In this document: piece by piece, positions 1-7,253 of the stretch
Position numbering within the stretch: position 1 is the first letter of the stretch
How the letters are laid out: every line of letters starts with the position of its first letter
Origin: an uncultured Acidobacteriota bacterium
Lineage (GTDB): Bacteria; Acidobacteriota; Blastocatellia; RBC074
Assembly (NCBI GenBank): GCA_937967285.1
Contig: CALBSU010000101.1
Span: forward strand, 1-9,839
DNA length: 9,839 bases
Reading direction: 5' to 3'
The notes under the pieces: generated by a model
Database searches by the model: none
Told to the model about the DNA's origin: nothing
What the model saw: the letters and a program-made list of their open reading frames with translations, nothing else
Position numbers and translations under genes: made by a program

Positions 1-2
1 TT

Positions 3-56
3 CAGGCCCGTATTCCCTGGCAAATGGACTTCGACTTATATTCGAGCTCATTTTAA
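3..56 (+). CDS. Possible C-terminal end of an upstream protein (partial), maybe an outer-membrane beta-barrel
   Basis: One frame entering from the left edge reads 17 codons and then a TAA stop at 54-56. The peptide ends IPWQMDFDLYSSSF. Hydrophobic and polar residues alternate (I, W, M, F, L at every second position) and the last residue is Phe. That is the pattern of the final amphipathic strand of many Gram-negative outer-membrane beta-barrel proteins, where the terminal aromatic residue is the BAM recognition signal. The GC-rich, protein-like stretch gives way to AT-rich sequence right after this stop, which fits a gene end. With only 17 codons this could be chance, and the family cannot be named. 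Confidence 0.3.
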   Translation, partial: QARIPWQMDFDLYSSSF

Positions 57-57
57 G

Positions 58-137
58 GTTTCATCTTGTTAATCCTGTACGATTTCTTCTTTCCTCCAAA
101 TTCTTAACAATATCTGCCCTCCTCTGCCCCTCTGCGA
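58..137. repeat. Candidate dispersed intergenic repeat
   Basis: This block contains TTAATCCTGT (69-78), a pyrimidine-rich run and three nearby copies of TCTGC (113-117, 123-127, 131-135) in the phrase CTCTGCCCCTCTGCG. I remember very similar non-coding phrases (TTAATCCTGT and CTCTGCxxCTCTGCG) recurring between genes in many environmental bacterial genomes. That resemblance is from memory only. Within this window it occurs once, so repetitiveness cannot be shown here. Confidence 0.25.
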
Positions 138-211
138 TAAAAAAACCGGCCGGCCTCTGGCTGCAAACTATTGATAACAAACAACTTGAATAAAAACAGA
201 TCTCTTTTTGA

Positions 212-227
212 ATTTTTCCGGAAAAAT
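212..227. repeat. 16-bp perfect palindrome
   Basis: ATTTTTCCGGAAAAAT is its own reverse complement over all 16 bases, centred on CCGG. The symmetry continues imperfectly outside it (GAAT at 210-213 against ATTC at 228-231, with an AT insertion). With no loop it is better suited to binding a dimeric DNA-binding protein than to forming an RNA hairpin, although as RNA it could act as part of an upstream gene's terminator. No gene start is close enough to assign it as an operator. Confidence 0.4.
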
Positions 228-280
228 ATTCGAAATCCGTGGAACTTTCCATTGCCTGGTGCGTGTAAGGGTGCAAGAAC

Positions 281-359
281 GGTGATCAAAGCGAGGTTAA
301 AAGCCGAGCGGAGATTCCGGATAGAGTGAGGCTATCCGAGGAGCTTTAAAAAGATCACC
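281..359 (+). ncRNA. Candidate structured RNA element, family unknown
   Basis: GGTGATC (281-287) pairs with GATCACC (353-359). Directly inside, AAAGC (288-292) pairs with GCTTT (343-347), leaving a bulge of five A (348-352). Inside that, CGGATAG (318-324) pairs with CTATCCG (332-338) around the 7-base loop AGTGAGG (325-331). GGTT/AGCC (295-298 with 302-305, one G-U pair) could form another small arm, giving a closed multi-branch fold. Five T follow at 365-369. The fold could be an RNA element or part of a transcript end. It matches no riboswitch or small RNA that I recognise. The strand is assumed, since the DNA dyads are symmetric, and the closed nesting is the main support. Confidence 0.35.
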
Positions 360-387
360 CGACATTTTTAGTGAGTATCGCATCAAA

Positions 388-420
388 AGGCTCAAAGGTG
401 AGTGAGGCACCTTTGAGCCT
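388..420 (+). terminator. 13-bp perfect hairpin, terminator-like but with a weak T tract
   Basis: AGGCTCAAAGGTG (388-400) pairs perfectly with CACCTTTGAGCCT (408-420) around the loop AGTGAGG (401-407). The first run of T comes late (CTCTCC then TTTT at 427-430), so this is not a textbook intrinsic terminator. It may end a transcript coming from the left. Its loop and closing base pair are identical to those of the hairpin at 318-338, which suggests a shared binding function rather than, or as well as, termination. Confidence 0.4.
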
Positions 421-538
421 CTCTCCTTTTACGGCACTTTTTTCCAAATCGCCAACTTATCCCTGATCGGTTCCCTGCCCCGCAGCATTCCCGCAAATCC
501 ACAAATCTTTATAATTTCCAATTTTTTAAGATTTAATT

Positions 539-567
539 TTGTAATTAGTAAAGACTTACTGTATTTT
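539..567 (+). promoter_or_regulatory. Possible sigma70-type promoter for the HExxH protein gene
   Basis: TTGTAA (539-544) and TATTTT (562-567) are separated by 17 bases in an AT-rich stretch upstream of the gene at 650. Each hexamer matches the consensus at four of six positions. Transcription would start near 574, giving a leader of about 75 bases. An isolated TATAAT at 510-515 has no matching -35 and seems a weaker choice. In AT-rich DNA such matches arise easily by chance. Confidence 0.3.
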
Positions 568-649
568 ATACAAGTCTCTGTAAAGAGAGCAGACACCTCC
601 CGGACCGGGAAAACAAGAAGCAGACAAACAGGCAGCAGGCGGAGGCCGC

Positions 650-1381
650 ATGAAGGTCAGCAGCAGGATGTGTATATTATTGACATCATTGATGATGCTT
701 GGATTCAGCGGGACAGAGGCCGGGGGCCAGGATGTGCAGAAACGGGTTGAGGAGGCTGGAGGCATAATACCTCTGACCGGTAATCGACGCGAGCGGCAGC
801 AATGGCAGGAGATAGTCGATTTGATCCGGCTCGAGGATGAGGAGGGGCGCCCGGTCCATCCGACATTGAAGCGGCTCTGGGAGTGGCTGGAAGGCAGCGG
901 GCACACGATCTATATCGACATGAGAAAGCGGCGCGGGGCGATCAACGTAGCGGGAAGTTTCGCGCTCAGGAAGTTCGATCCCAAAGGCGGCCGTCATGTC
1001 GGGGTGATCAGGCTCAATCTTTCAAATATCGACCAGGCAATCGTGGCCGACCGGAACAGGTTGAGAAACGGTCTGATTCCCTTTGAGGGGCTTGGACGGG
1101 TAGAGCGGTACGCCGAGGTGCTGGGACATGAGATGTCGCATGCGGTTCACATTCTGAGCGACCATGCGCTTGGAAGGTCCGTGATCGATCTGGTCGACCG
1201 GACCAATGAGATGCTGCTGGACCGGAACCGCAAGCGGGGACTGGAATCGATCGGAACCGATTTTCGCGCGCGGCTCTCTGAACGTGACGAACTGCTGAGA
1301 CGACTCGAGTCGCGTGCCGGCGATGTCGAGAAGATCGTCTGGAGCGAACTTCATCAGGCTCATGCCCGGCGCGAAAGATGA
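650..1381 (+). CDS. Secreted/periplasmic protein of unknown function with an HExxH metalloprotease-like motif
   Basis: I do not recognise the family. The 243-residue product begins with a Sec-type signal peptide: basic start (MKVSSR), hydrophobic core at about 8-19 and a likely cleavage after TEA at residue 24. The mature protein is charged and probably mostly helical. HEMSH at 160-164, within [12 protein letters not shown], is a classic HExxH zinc motif, where the two His bind zinc and the Glu is catalytic in gluzincin-type peptidases. A third ligand is not obvious; E233 in the C-terminal helix [10 protein letters not shown] is a candidate. The C-terminal third (about 180-243) is rich in Arg, Glu and Leu and may be coiled. 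The start is supported by GGAGG at 641-645, although its 4-base spacing is short; Met7 (ATG at 668) is an alternative. CCTCC at 596-600 could pair with that GGAGG. Peptidase activity is inferred from the motif only. Confidence 0.8.
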   Translation: MKVSSRMCILLTSLMMLGFSGTEAGGQDVQKRVEEAGGIIPLTGNRRERQQWQEIVDLIRLEDEEGRPVHPTLKRLWEWLEGSGHTIYIDMRKRRGAINVAGSFALRKFDPKGGRHVGVIRLNLSNIDQAIVADRNRLRNGLIPFEGLGRVERYAEVLGHEMSHAVHILSDHALGRSVIDLVDRTNEMLLDRNRKRGLESIGTDFRARLSERDELLRRLESRAGDVEKIVWSELHQAHARRER

Positions 1382-1386
1382 ACCCG

Positions 1387-2478
1387 TCAGATCGGCAGCC
1401 AGTAGAAGGTTATTCCGAGAATCGCATAGACTGAGAGCAGCAGTGCGCCTTCCATCCAGTTAGACTCGCCATCCTGAGAGATCAGCGCGACGATCGCCAC
1501 CGAAACGGCAATCGTGATCACCTCCAGCGGAGTGAAGAGAAGGTTCATCGGCGTCCCGAATAGATAGCTGGCGAAGACCAGGACCGGGGCGACGAAGAGG
1601 GCAATCTGCATACTCGACCCGATGGCGATGTTGAGCGCGAGGTCCATCTTGTTCTTGAGGGCCACCAGAATGGCGGTGGAATGCTCCGCGGCATTGCCGA
1701 TGATGGCGACAAGAATCACGCCGACGAAGACCTCGGTCAGACCGAGCGCCTTCGACGCCTCATCGACCGCGCCGACCAGAAACTCGCTCATCAGGGCGAC
1801 CATCGAGGTGGCGATCAGCAGAACGAGCAGCGATTTGCCGCGGCTCCAGCCCTGTCCGCCGCCGCCGTGAGCTTCTCCGCTGTGCTCGAGGCTGCCTGAA
1901 TAGAGATGCGTATGGGTCTTGAGCGTGAAGATCAGGCTCAGGATGTAGGTGATAAAGAGGACGATTGCGATTTCGAGGCTCAGGTCCTGCTCGCGGACGT
2001 TCGGTTTGCCGACGACGATGATGTGAAAGACGGCCGGCATCAGCAGCGCGATGGCGGACAAGCCAAGGAGCGTCGAGCCGAGCGAAGCGGCGGTTTTGTT
2101 GAAGACCTGGCGCGGATATTTGAGCCCGCCGAGAAGAATGCTCAGCCCGAGGACGAGCAGGATATTGCCGATGATCGAACCGGTGATCGATGCCTTGACG
2201 ACGTCGAACAGCCCTCTCCGCATCGCCATCAGCGCGATGATCAGCTCGGCGGCATTGCCGAATGTGGCGTTGAGCAGCCCTCCGATTCCCTCCCCCAGCT
2301 TTTCAGCCAGATGCTCCGTGGCGCGCCCCATCCATCCCGCGAGCGGGACGATCGAAATGGCGGAAGCGGCGAAGATGGCGATCGGACTGGCATGCATCAG
2401 TTCCAGGACCACCGCCACGGGAACGAAGATGAGCAGCCAGTTGAGAAGATTTTCCGGCGCGAAGAGTTTTTTAAGCAT
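1387..2478 (-). CDS. cax: Ca2+/H+ antiporter, CaCA superfamily (Cax type)
   Basis: This 363-residue inner-membrane protein has about eleven hydrophobic segments and would export Ca2+ in exchange for protons. The two alpha repeats that define the family are clear. The first is around 66-90 with GNAAE at 74-78, and the second around 252-275 with GNAAEH at 261-266. Their Glu residues (E78, E265) are the expected cation-binding acids. Between the halves lies a hydrophilic loop (about 190-213) rich in His and Gly ([12 protein letters not shown]), where Cax proteins often carry a charged linker. Length is typical for bacterial Cax proteins. No Shine-Dalgarno sequence precedes the ATG (complement of 2476-2478), but no better start lies downstream without losing the first membrane segment. 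It converges on the HExxH gene with a 5-base gap. Confidence 0.93.
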   Translation of the reverse strand: MLKKLFAPENLLNWLLIFVPVAVVLELMHASPIAIFAASAISIVPLAGWMGRATEHLAEKLGEGIGGLLNATFGNAAELIIALMAMRRGLFDVVKASITGSIIGNILLVLGLSILLGGLKYPRQVFNKTAASLGSTLLGLSAIALLMPAVFHIIVVGKPNVREQDLSLEIAIVLFITYILSLIFTLKTHTHLYSGSLEHSGEAHGGGGQGWSRGKSLLVLLIATSMVALMSEFLVGAVDEASKALGLTEVFVGVILVAIIGNAAEHSTAILVALKNKMDLALNIAIGSSMQIALFVAPVLVFASYLFGTPMNLLFTPLEVITIAVSVAIVALISQDGESNWMEGALLLSVYAILGITFYWLPI

Positions 2479-2515
2479 AAATATTGGATATCGGTCTGTG
2501 TACTTACGAGCCGAG

Positions 2516-2544
2516 ATTATAAAAACCGTGCACAGCTAAGTAAA
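2516..2544 (-). promoter_or_regulatory. Probable sigma70 promoter of cax
   Basis: On the minus strand TTTACT (complement of 2539-2544) and a perfect TATAAT (complement of 2516-2521) are separated by exactly 17 bases. Transcription would start near 2509, giving a leader of about 30 bases before the cax ATG. The -35 matches the consensus at four of six positions. A small dyad (AGCCGG at 2544-2549 with CCGGCT at 2555-2560) touches the outer edge of the -35 and might be a regulator site. The position just upstream of a gene that lacks other visible signals makes this the best promoter in the window. Confidence 0.55.
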
Positions 2545-2631
2545 GCCGGAGAGGCCGGCTATCCTCAATATGGATCACCTTTTCAGCCCGTCGAATGTCT
2601 GCTAATCTGGGTCTTAACGTTCCCCCAGACC

Positions 2632-2641
2632 GGAAATTTCC
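2632..2641. promoter_or_regulatory. 10-bp palindrome upstream of the glycine-zipper gene
   Basis: GGAAATTTCC is a perfect palindrome 33 bases before the ATG at 2675. A second dyad, TCTGGG (2606-2611) with CCCAGA (2624-2629), lies just upstream. Either could be an operator for the rightward genes, for which I see no clear promoter. No regulator can be named, and a 10-bp palindrome can be chance. Confidence 0.25.
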
Positions 2642-2661
2642 AGAACATGCCGATCGTTTAA

Positions 2662-2667
2662 AAGGAG
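2662..2667 (+). promoter_or_regulatory. Strong ribosome binding site fixing the start at 2675
   Basis: AAGGAG at 2662-2667 lies 7 bases before the ATG at 2675, near-ideal spacing. It favours this start over the in-frame ATG at 2708, although the latter would give a more conventional short signal-peptide n-region. Confidence 0.8.
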
Positions 2668-2674
2668 AGAAACC

Positions 2675-3340
2675 ATGCTGCATAACCAGAGACATTTAAT
2701 TCAGGCCATGCGCCTCAGCTTTGTCGCGCTGGCTCTGGCGTCGCTGTGCGGGACATTATTAATAGATGCCGAGGCGCAGACCAAAAAGCGTTCGACGCGG
2801 ACTACGACCAGGACGACGCGCCGTGCGACAGTCATACCGCGGGGAACAGACCTGCGCATCCGTCTGGATGACGAGATCGACACCAAGAAATCCCAGGACG
2901 GCGACAAGTTCACCGCCATCGTCATGAAACCCGACCGCTATGCAGACGCGACGGTCGAGGGGCACATCTCGCGCGTCGACAAATCGGGCAAGCTCAAGGG
3001 GCAGACGGAGCTGGTGCTGAGCTTCGACAGGATCAGGCTGGTCAACGGCGAGACGCTCAACTTAGCGGCCCAGGTCATTGAGATCTACGGCGAGGATGCC
3101 GGCAAGGTCGACGAGGAGGGCAACGTTCGCAGCGGCAGCAAGGGCAAGGAGACGGCCGTGGCGACCGGCGGTGGGGCCGCGCTCGGCGCGGTCATCGGCG
3201 CCATCGCGGGCGGAGGCAAGGGAGCGGCCATCGGGGCAGCGGTCGGAGCCGCGGCCGGCGCCGGCGGTTCCTACATCCGCGGAAGCAAGAAGGTGAAACT
3301 CGAATCCGGAACCGAGCTGCTGATCCGAACTACCAGATAG
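2675..3340 (+). CDS. Secreted glycine-zipper protein of unknown function
   Basis: The 221-residue product starts with a signal peptide: a long n-region ([13 protein letters not shown]), a hydrophobic core at 14-30 and a likely cleavage after AEA at 34. A Thr/Arg/Lys-rich linker follows ([15 protein letters not shown], 36-50). Residues about 51-135 look like a beta-rich domain ([17 protein letters not shown]). Residues about 155-188 are a glycine zipper ([20 protein letters not shown]) of two short Gly/Ala-rich hydrophobic segments around a GGGKG turn, the usual layout of zipper domains that insert in or pack against membranes. A short strand ([12 protein letters not shown]) ends the protein. 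I remember proteins of this layout as frequent in Acidobacteriota, with no assigned function. An outer-membrane or periplasmic location is inferred. It is 8 bases before the next gene, so the two are probably co-transcribed. Confidence 0.85.
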   Translation: MLHNQRHLIQAMRLSFVALALASLCGTLLIDAEAQTKKRSTRTTTRTTRRATVIPRGTDLRIRLDDEIDTKKSQDGDKFTAIVMKPDRYADATVEGHISRVDKSGKLKGQTELVLSFDRIRLVNGETLNLAAQVIEIYGEDAGKVDEEGNVRSGSKGKETAVATGGGAALGAVIGAIAGGGKGAAIGAAVGAAAGAGGSYIRGSKKVKLESGTELLIRTTR

Positions 3341-3348
3341 AACTTCAA

Positions 3349-4377
3349 ATGAACCCTGACAGATATTCCCGGCAGACGCTTTTCCAGGGCATCGGCCGGG
3401 ACGGTCAACAGAAACTCGCGCGGAGTCGCGTCGCGATCATCGGTTGCGGCGCGCTCGGCGCGATGCATGCGGAGATGCTTTCGAGGGCCGGGGTCGGCTG
3501 GATGCGGCTGATCGACCGCGACTTCATCGAGGAGTCGAACCTCCAGCGACAGGTCATGTTCGAGGAGCGGCACGTCGCGGAACGGCTGCCCAAGGCCGTC
3601 GCGGCGGCCGAGCGGATCGCGCGCATCAACTCGGAAGTGGAGATCGAGCCCGTCGTCAAGGACGTCAACTATTCGAACATCGAAGAGCTGGTTCGAGGAG
3701 TCGATCTGATCCTCGACGGAACGGACAACTTCGAGGTTCGATATCTGATCAACGACGTCGCGGTCAAACTCGGAATCCCGTGGGTATACGGTGCGGTGAT
3801 CGGGGCATACGGCGTCCAGATGAGCGTTCTGCCGGGCCGGACGCCCTGCCTGCGCTGCGTCTTTCCGGAGATGCCCGCGCCCGGGACGGCTCCGACCTGC
3901 GACACGGCCGGCGTCATACTGCCGGCGATCGCGGCTGTCTCGGCCTATCAGGTGACCGAAGCGATCAAGATTCTGACCGGAAAGACCGAACTCCTGCACG
4001 GCTCGCTGATTCAGATCGATCTCTGGGAGAACAGGCATGCCCGGCTCGGAATCGAGGGGCTGAGGGCGCAGTCCGACTGCCGGACCTGCATCCGGGGCAT
4101 TTACGATTCGCTCAACGCATCGGGAGGCCAGCTGGCCACCACGCTCTGCGGCCGGAACGCGGTCCAGATCACTCCGGCCGGCGGGGTGAGCGTCGATTTC
4201 GACGATCTGGCATCCCAGCTGCGAGATATCTGCGAAGTGAGTTACAATCGCTATTTGCTGAAGTTCCGGATCGGCGAACAGGAGATCACAGTCTTCCCCG
4301 ACGCGCGCAGCATCATCAAAGGAACGGACGATCCCAATCTCGCCCGTTCGTTGTACGCGAGATACATCGGAGCCTGA
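3349..4377 (+). CDS. ThiF/MoeB/HesA-family E1-like adenylyltransferase
   Basis: Enzymes of this family adenylate the C-terminal Gly-Gly of a small ubiquitin-like sulfur carrier (ThiS or MoaD) for thiamine or molybdopterin synthesis. Visible features are RYSRQ (5-9), the nucleotide loop GCGALG (32-37), D56 and D58, the SNLQRQ segment with R67, K82, DGTDNFEVR (123-131), and the likely catalytic Cys184 in TCDTAGV. Four cysteines in CLRC (167-170) and CRTC (244-247) form the expected zinc site. The 342 residues exceed the ~250 of a plain MoeB/ThiF. The C-terminal domain (about 255-342, starting with LCGRNAVQI) lacks a rhodanese active-site loop and recalls the tail of Bacillus-type ThiF/MoeB proteins. 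No ribosome binding site precedes the ATG; 8-base spacing suggests coupling to the gene before it. Whether it serves thiamine, molybdopterin or another carrier cannot be decided, as no ThiS/MoaD gene is here. Confidence 0.9.
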   Translation: MNPDRYSRQTLFQGIGRDGQQKLARSRVAIIGCGALGAMHAEMLSRAGVGWMRLIDRDFIEESNLQRQVMFEERHVAERLPKAVAAAERIARINSEVEIEPVVKDVNYSNIEELVRGVDLILDGTDNFEVRYLINDVAVKLGIPWVYGAVIGAYGVQMSVLPGRTPCLRCVFPEMPAPGTAPTCDTAGVILPAIAAVSAYQVTEAIKILTGKTELLHGSLIQIDLWENRHARLGIEGLRAQSDCRTCIRGIYDSLNASGGQLATTLCGRNAVQITPAGGVSVDFDDLASQLRDICEVSYNRYLLKFRIGEQEITVFPDARSIIKGTDDPNLARSLYARYIGA

Positions 4378-4423
4378 GACACGGAACCCCGCTGAATAAA
4401 TCAGGAAGGAATCTGATCCCTGA

Positions 4424-5362
4424 ATGACAACCCACCGGATAACGGTCCCCGCATCGACATCTAATCTGGGAGCGAGCTTCGACACCTGCGGTCTGGCGCT
4501 GTCGCTCTATCTCGATCTGGAGGTCGAGCCGCGGAGCCATGGCTTCGAGATCGTCCCGACGGGCGAGGGGGCGGACAAGGTGCCCCGCGACGAGAATAAT
4601 CTGATCATCCGGGCGGCACGCTATGTTGCGGCCGAAAGAAACCGTCCGCTGAGCGGCGCGAGGCTTCGGATCGACAGTCAGATTCCGCTCTCGCGCGGCC
4701 TTGGCAGCAGCAGCTCGGCGATCATCGCGGGCATCTCCGTCTACGAGGCGCTGAGCGGCGAGAGGCTGGCTGAGAGCGAATTCTTCAAATACGCGCTCCA
4801 GTTCGAGGGGCATGGCGACAATCTGGCGCCGAGCACGCTCGGCGGAATGGTGGTCGCGGTGGTCAAGGAGTACGTCGACTTCTCCGGGACCGAGCGAAGA
4901 TCGCTGCTGGCGGTCAGGCGCCCCTGGCCGGACGAGGTGAGGGTCGTGATCTGCGTGCCGGACTTCGAGATGGAGACCTCGCGGATGCGCGCGATCCTGC
5001 CGCAGATGGTGACCCGGCACGACGCCATATACAATGTTCAGCGCGCCGCGCTGCTGCAGGCGGCGCTGGCCGCGGGGCGATTCGATCTGCTGGCCGAGGC
5101 GCTCAGGGACAGGCTGCACCAGCCATACCGCGCGCCGCTCGCCCCGGGTCTGAGCGATGTTCTCGCGCTCAACGACGAGATCGACAGGTATCCGGGACTT
5201 CTCGGCACGGCCATCAGCGGCGCGGGATCGACCATGATCGCATTCGTCCGCGATAACGGCGAAAATGTCGGACGCGAGATGGTCGGGAGAATGAAAAAGC
5301 ACGGCGTCGAGGCGCGCTGGCTAGAGGTCGCGGTCGACAATCGCGGGCGGGTGATTGAATAG
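4424..5362 (+). CDS. thrB: Homoserine kinase
   Basis: This cytoplasmic GHMP-family kinase phosphorylates L-homoserine with ATP to O-phosphohomoserine, the substrate of threonine synthase. The 312 residues fit the usual ~300. Diagnostic motifs are [18 protein letters not shown] (9-26), the phosphate-binding loop [12 protein letters not shown] (88-99), [14 protein letters not shown] (128-141) and the C-terminal GHMP motif AISGAGST (263-270). The ribosome binding site is AGGAAGGA (4403-4410), 13 bases from the ATG, a rather long spacing. It lies in the loop of a possible small hairpin (ATCAG at 4400-4404 with CTGAT at 4413-4417). The gene sits 46 bases after the ThiF-like gene and only 11 bases before hisZ, so it probably belongs to the his transcription unit. 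The other threonine genes (hom, thrC) are not in the window. Other GHMP kinases are less likely given the N-terminal motif. Confidence 0.93.
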   Translation: MTTHRITVPASTSNLGASFDTCGLALSLYLDLEVEPRSHGFEIVPTGEGADKVPRDENNLIIRAARYVAAERNRPLSGARLRIDSQIPLSRGLGSSSSAIIAGISVYEALSGERLAESEFFKYALQFEGHGDNLAPSTLGGMVVAVVKEYVDFSGTERRSLLAVRRPWPDEVRVVICVPDFEMETSRMRAILPQMVTRHDAIYNVQRAALLQAALAAGRFDLLAEALRDRLHQPYRAPLAPGLSDVLALNDEIDRYPGLLGTAISGAGSTMIAFVRDNGENVGREMVGRMKKHGVEARWLEVAVDNRGRVIE

Positions 5363-5373
5363 AAGATAGTTTT

Positions 5374-6472
5374 ATGACGACGATCACAAAGATTCCGGCA
5401 GGCGTACAGTACTTCTTCGACGATGAGGTGAGGCTGCGCCGGCACATCGAACAGCAGGCCATGCGGGTCTTCTCCGGCTGGTCATACGACGAGATCATCC
5501 TGCCGATCTTCGATTACCAGGAGCTTTTCGCGCGCGGGATGGGCGAGCAGAAGGCGTCGCACACCTATCGGTTCGTGGATCGCGAGGGAGCGCTGCTTGC
5601 GCTCCGGCCCGAGCTGACATCGCTGGTGGCGCGGACTGTGGCGACGCGGTTCAAGTCCAAGCAGCGTCCGATCCGGCTCTGCTATTCGGGCGAGGTCTTC
5701 CGGTACGACGATCCGGCCGAGCGGGCGGTCCGGGAGTTCCATCAGATCGGTGTCGAGCACATCGGCGAGCCGAGCATCATCGCCGACATCGAGGTTCTGC
5801 TGGTGGCGGCGGAGGTTCTCGCCGGTCTCGGACTCCGGAATTTCAGAATCGCACTGTCGCACGTCGATTTCTTCAACGGCGTGGCGGAATTCCTGAAGCT
5901 GGATGAGCGCGAACGGGGCATACTCAGATCGCTGATCGATCGGCGAAACAGTCATGCGCTCGAGGATTTTCTGGAACGGGCCGCGCCCGACATCGAACCG
6001 TCGCGCCGCAGCGGTTTCTGCCGGCTGACCCAGACCGCCGGCAAGGAGGATGCGATCTCTAACGCCCGCGAGATCCTGATCAACGAGAGGTCGAGGGCGG
6101 CGATCGATCATCTGTCGCGGATCTATTCGACGCTGACCGAACTGGGGCTGCGTGACAACTTCGACATCGACCTCGGCGATACTGGGAGCCAGAAGTATTA
6201 CACCGGTCTCGTCTTCAAGGTCTTCGTCCCGGACTGGGGCGTCGAGATCGGAAGCGGCGGCCGGTACGACGAACTGATCGGCAGTTTCGGCGACCCCGAG
6301 CCCGCGGTGGGATTCTCGTTCTCACTGGACGGGATCGCGGGAGCCCTGGCAGTCGCGAAGCGCCCCGCGCCGGCGGCCGGAGACTCCCGGCAGATCGCCT
6401 GCGACGACGATCCGACAAAAGCATTCAGTGAGGCCCGGAAGAGACGGGCCGATGATGAGAAGGTGAAGATCT

Positions 6473-6486
<14 letters not shown>
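5374..6486 (+). CDS. hisZ: ATP phosphoribosyltransferase regulatory subunit
   Basis: HisZ is a catalytically dead relative of histidyl-tRNA synthetase that forms a hetero-octamer with short-form HisG and confers activity and histidine feedback. The class II synthetase core is seen in motif 1 (about 36-52), motif 2 (YSGEVFRYDDP at 104-114 and FHQIGVEHIG at 122-131) and motif 3 (IGSGGRYDELIGSFG at 292-306, then VGFSFSLDGI). The RGLDYY-like loop of true HisS is replaced by GSQKYY, without the catalytic Arg, and the anticodon-binding domain is missing. With short hisG directly downstream this makes HisZ far more likely than HisS. The last ~40 residues (from about 330: PAPAAGDSRQ to KICGRG) are hydrophilic, low-complexity and outside the core. 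The stop at 6484-6486 lies inside hisG, a 14-base overlap. The ribosome binding site is weak, so coupling to thrB is likely. Confidence 0.93.
6432..6450 (+). promoter_or_regulatory. Hairpin just before the hisG ribosome binding site
   Basis: GGCCCG (6432-6437) pairs with CGGGCC (6445-6450) around a 7-base loop. It lies inside the 3' end of hisZ and 6 bases before the hisG ribosome binding site GAGAAGG (6457-6463). It is all G-C and could influence coupling of hisZ and hisG translation, or balance between the two subunits. It is short and may simply reflect the GC-rich sequence. Confidence 0.3.
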
Positions 6487-7118
<632 letters not shown>

Positions 7119-7120
<2 letters not shown>

Positions 7121-7149
7121 TTTCCAGTTACAAGTTTCCAGTTTCCAGT
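7119..7149 (+). repeat. Three direct copies of AGTTTCCAGT between hisG and hisD
   Basis: AGTTTCCAGT occurs at 7119-7128, 7133-7142 and 7140-7149; the last two overlap by three bases, and TACA separates the first two. The first copy includes part of the hisG stop codon. I remember runs of GTTTCCA units between genes in several environmental bacterial lineages, but this is memory, not a search. The block opens a 133-base gap, the only wide gap in the his cluster. The rest of the gap (7150-7253) shows no clear terminator, promoter or ORF. Confidence 0.6.
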
Positions 7150-7253
7150 CTTATTCTCAAAAGACGAGGTTCCGCCCCGATCTGATCCCGGACGGACGCG
7201 TTTTTCGGAATACCCGCTGGAGAGCGCACAAGAACCCTGGGATTCAAGAAACC

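Larger units (their letters stand above)
57..649. other. Long AT-rich intergenic region, no convincing gene
   Basis: These 593 bases contain no ORF with a ribosome binding site, a plausible start and protein-like composition. The only open stretches are short ones on the minus strand near 61-289 and 556-906, which look like chance. The AT content is clearly higher than in the genes to the right. The region contains a repeat-like block (about 58-137), a 16-bp palindrome (212-227), a structured element (281-359), a 13-bp perfect hairpin (388-420) and a possible promoter (539-567). These are described separately. Confidence 0.7.

Noticed and set aside
61..289. Small minus-strand ORFs in the left intergenic region
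   Set aside because: They have no ribosome binding site, unnatural composition and overlap the repeat-like block and the 16-bp palindrome.
261..359. Group II intron start, because GTGCG precedes the folded element
   Set aside because: No reverse transcriptase, no domain V-like hairpin and no further intron features follow.
2580..2608. Promoter TTTTCA-17-TAATCT for the glycine-zipper gene
   Set aside because: The -10 matches the consensus at only three positions; too weak to list as a feature.
1906..2661. Plus-strand ORF (251 codons) opposite cax
   Set aside because: It lies antisense to clear Cax motifs and its translation is a Asp/Glu/Arg/Gln-rich mixture typical of a reversed membrane-protein gene.
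3271..4485. Long minus-strand ORF (404 codons) opposite the ThiF-like gene
   Set aside because: It is a shadow of a GC-rich, codon-biased gene with complete catalytic motifs on the plus strand. The antisense translation is Arg/Asp-rich and has no recognisable domain.
4316..5302. Minus-strand ORF (328 codons) opposite thrB
   Set aside because: The plus strand encodes a complete GHMP kinase. The reverse frame is open only because of codon bias.
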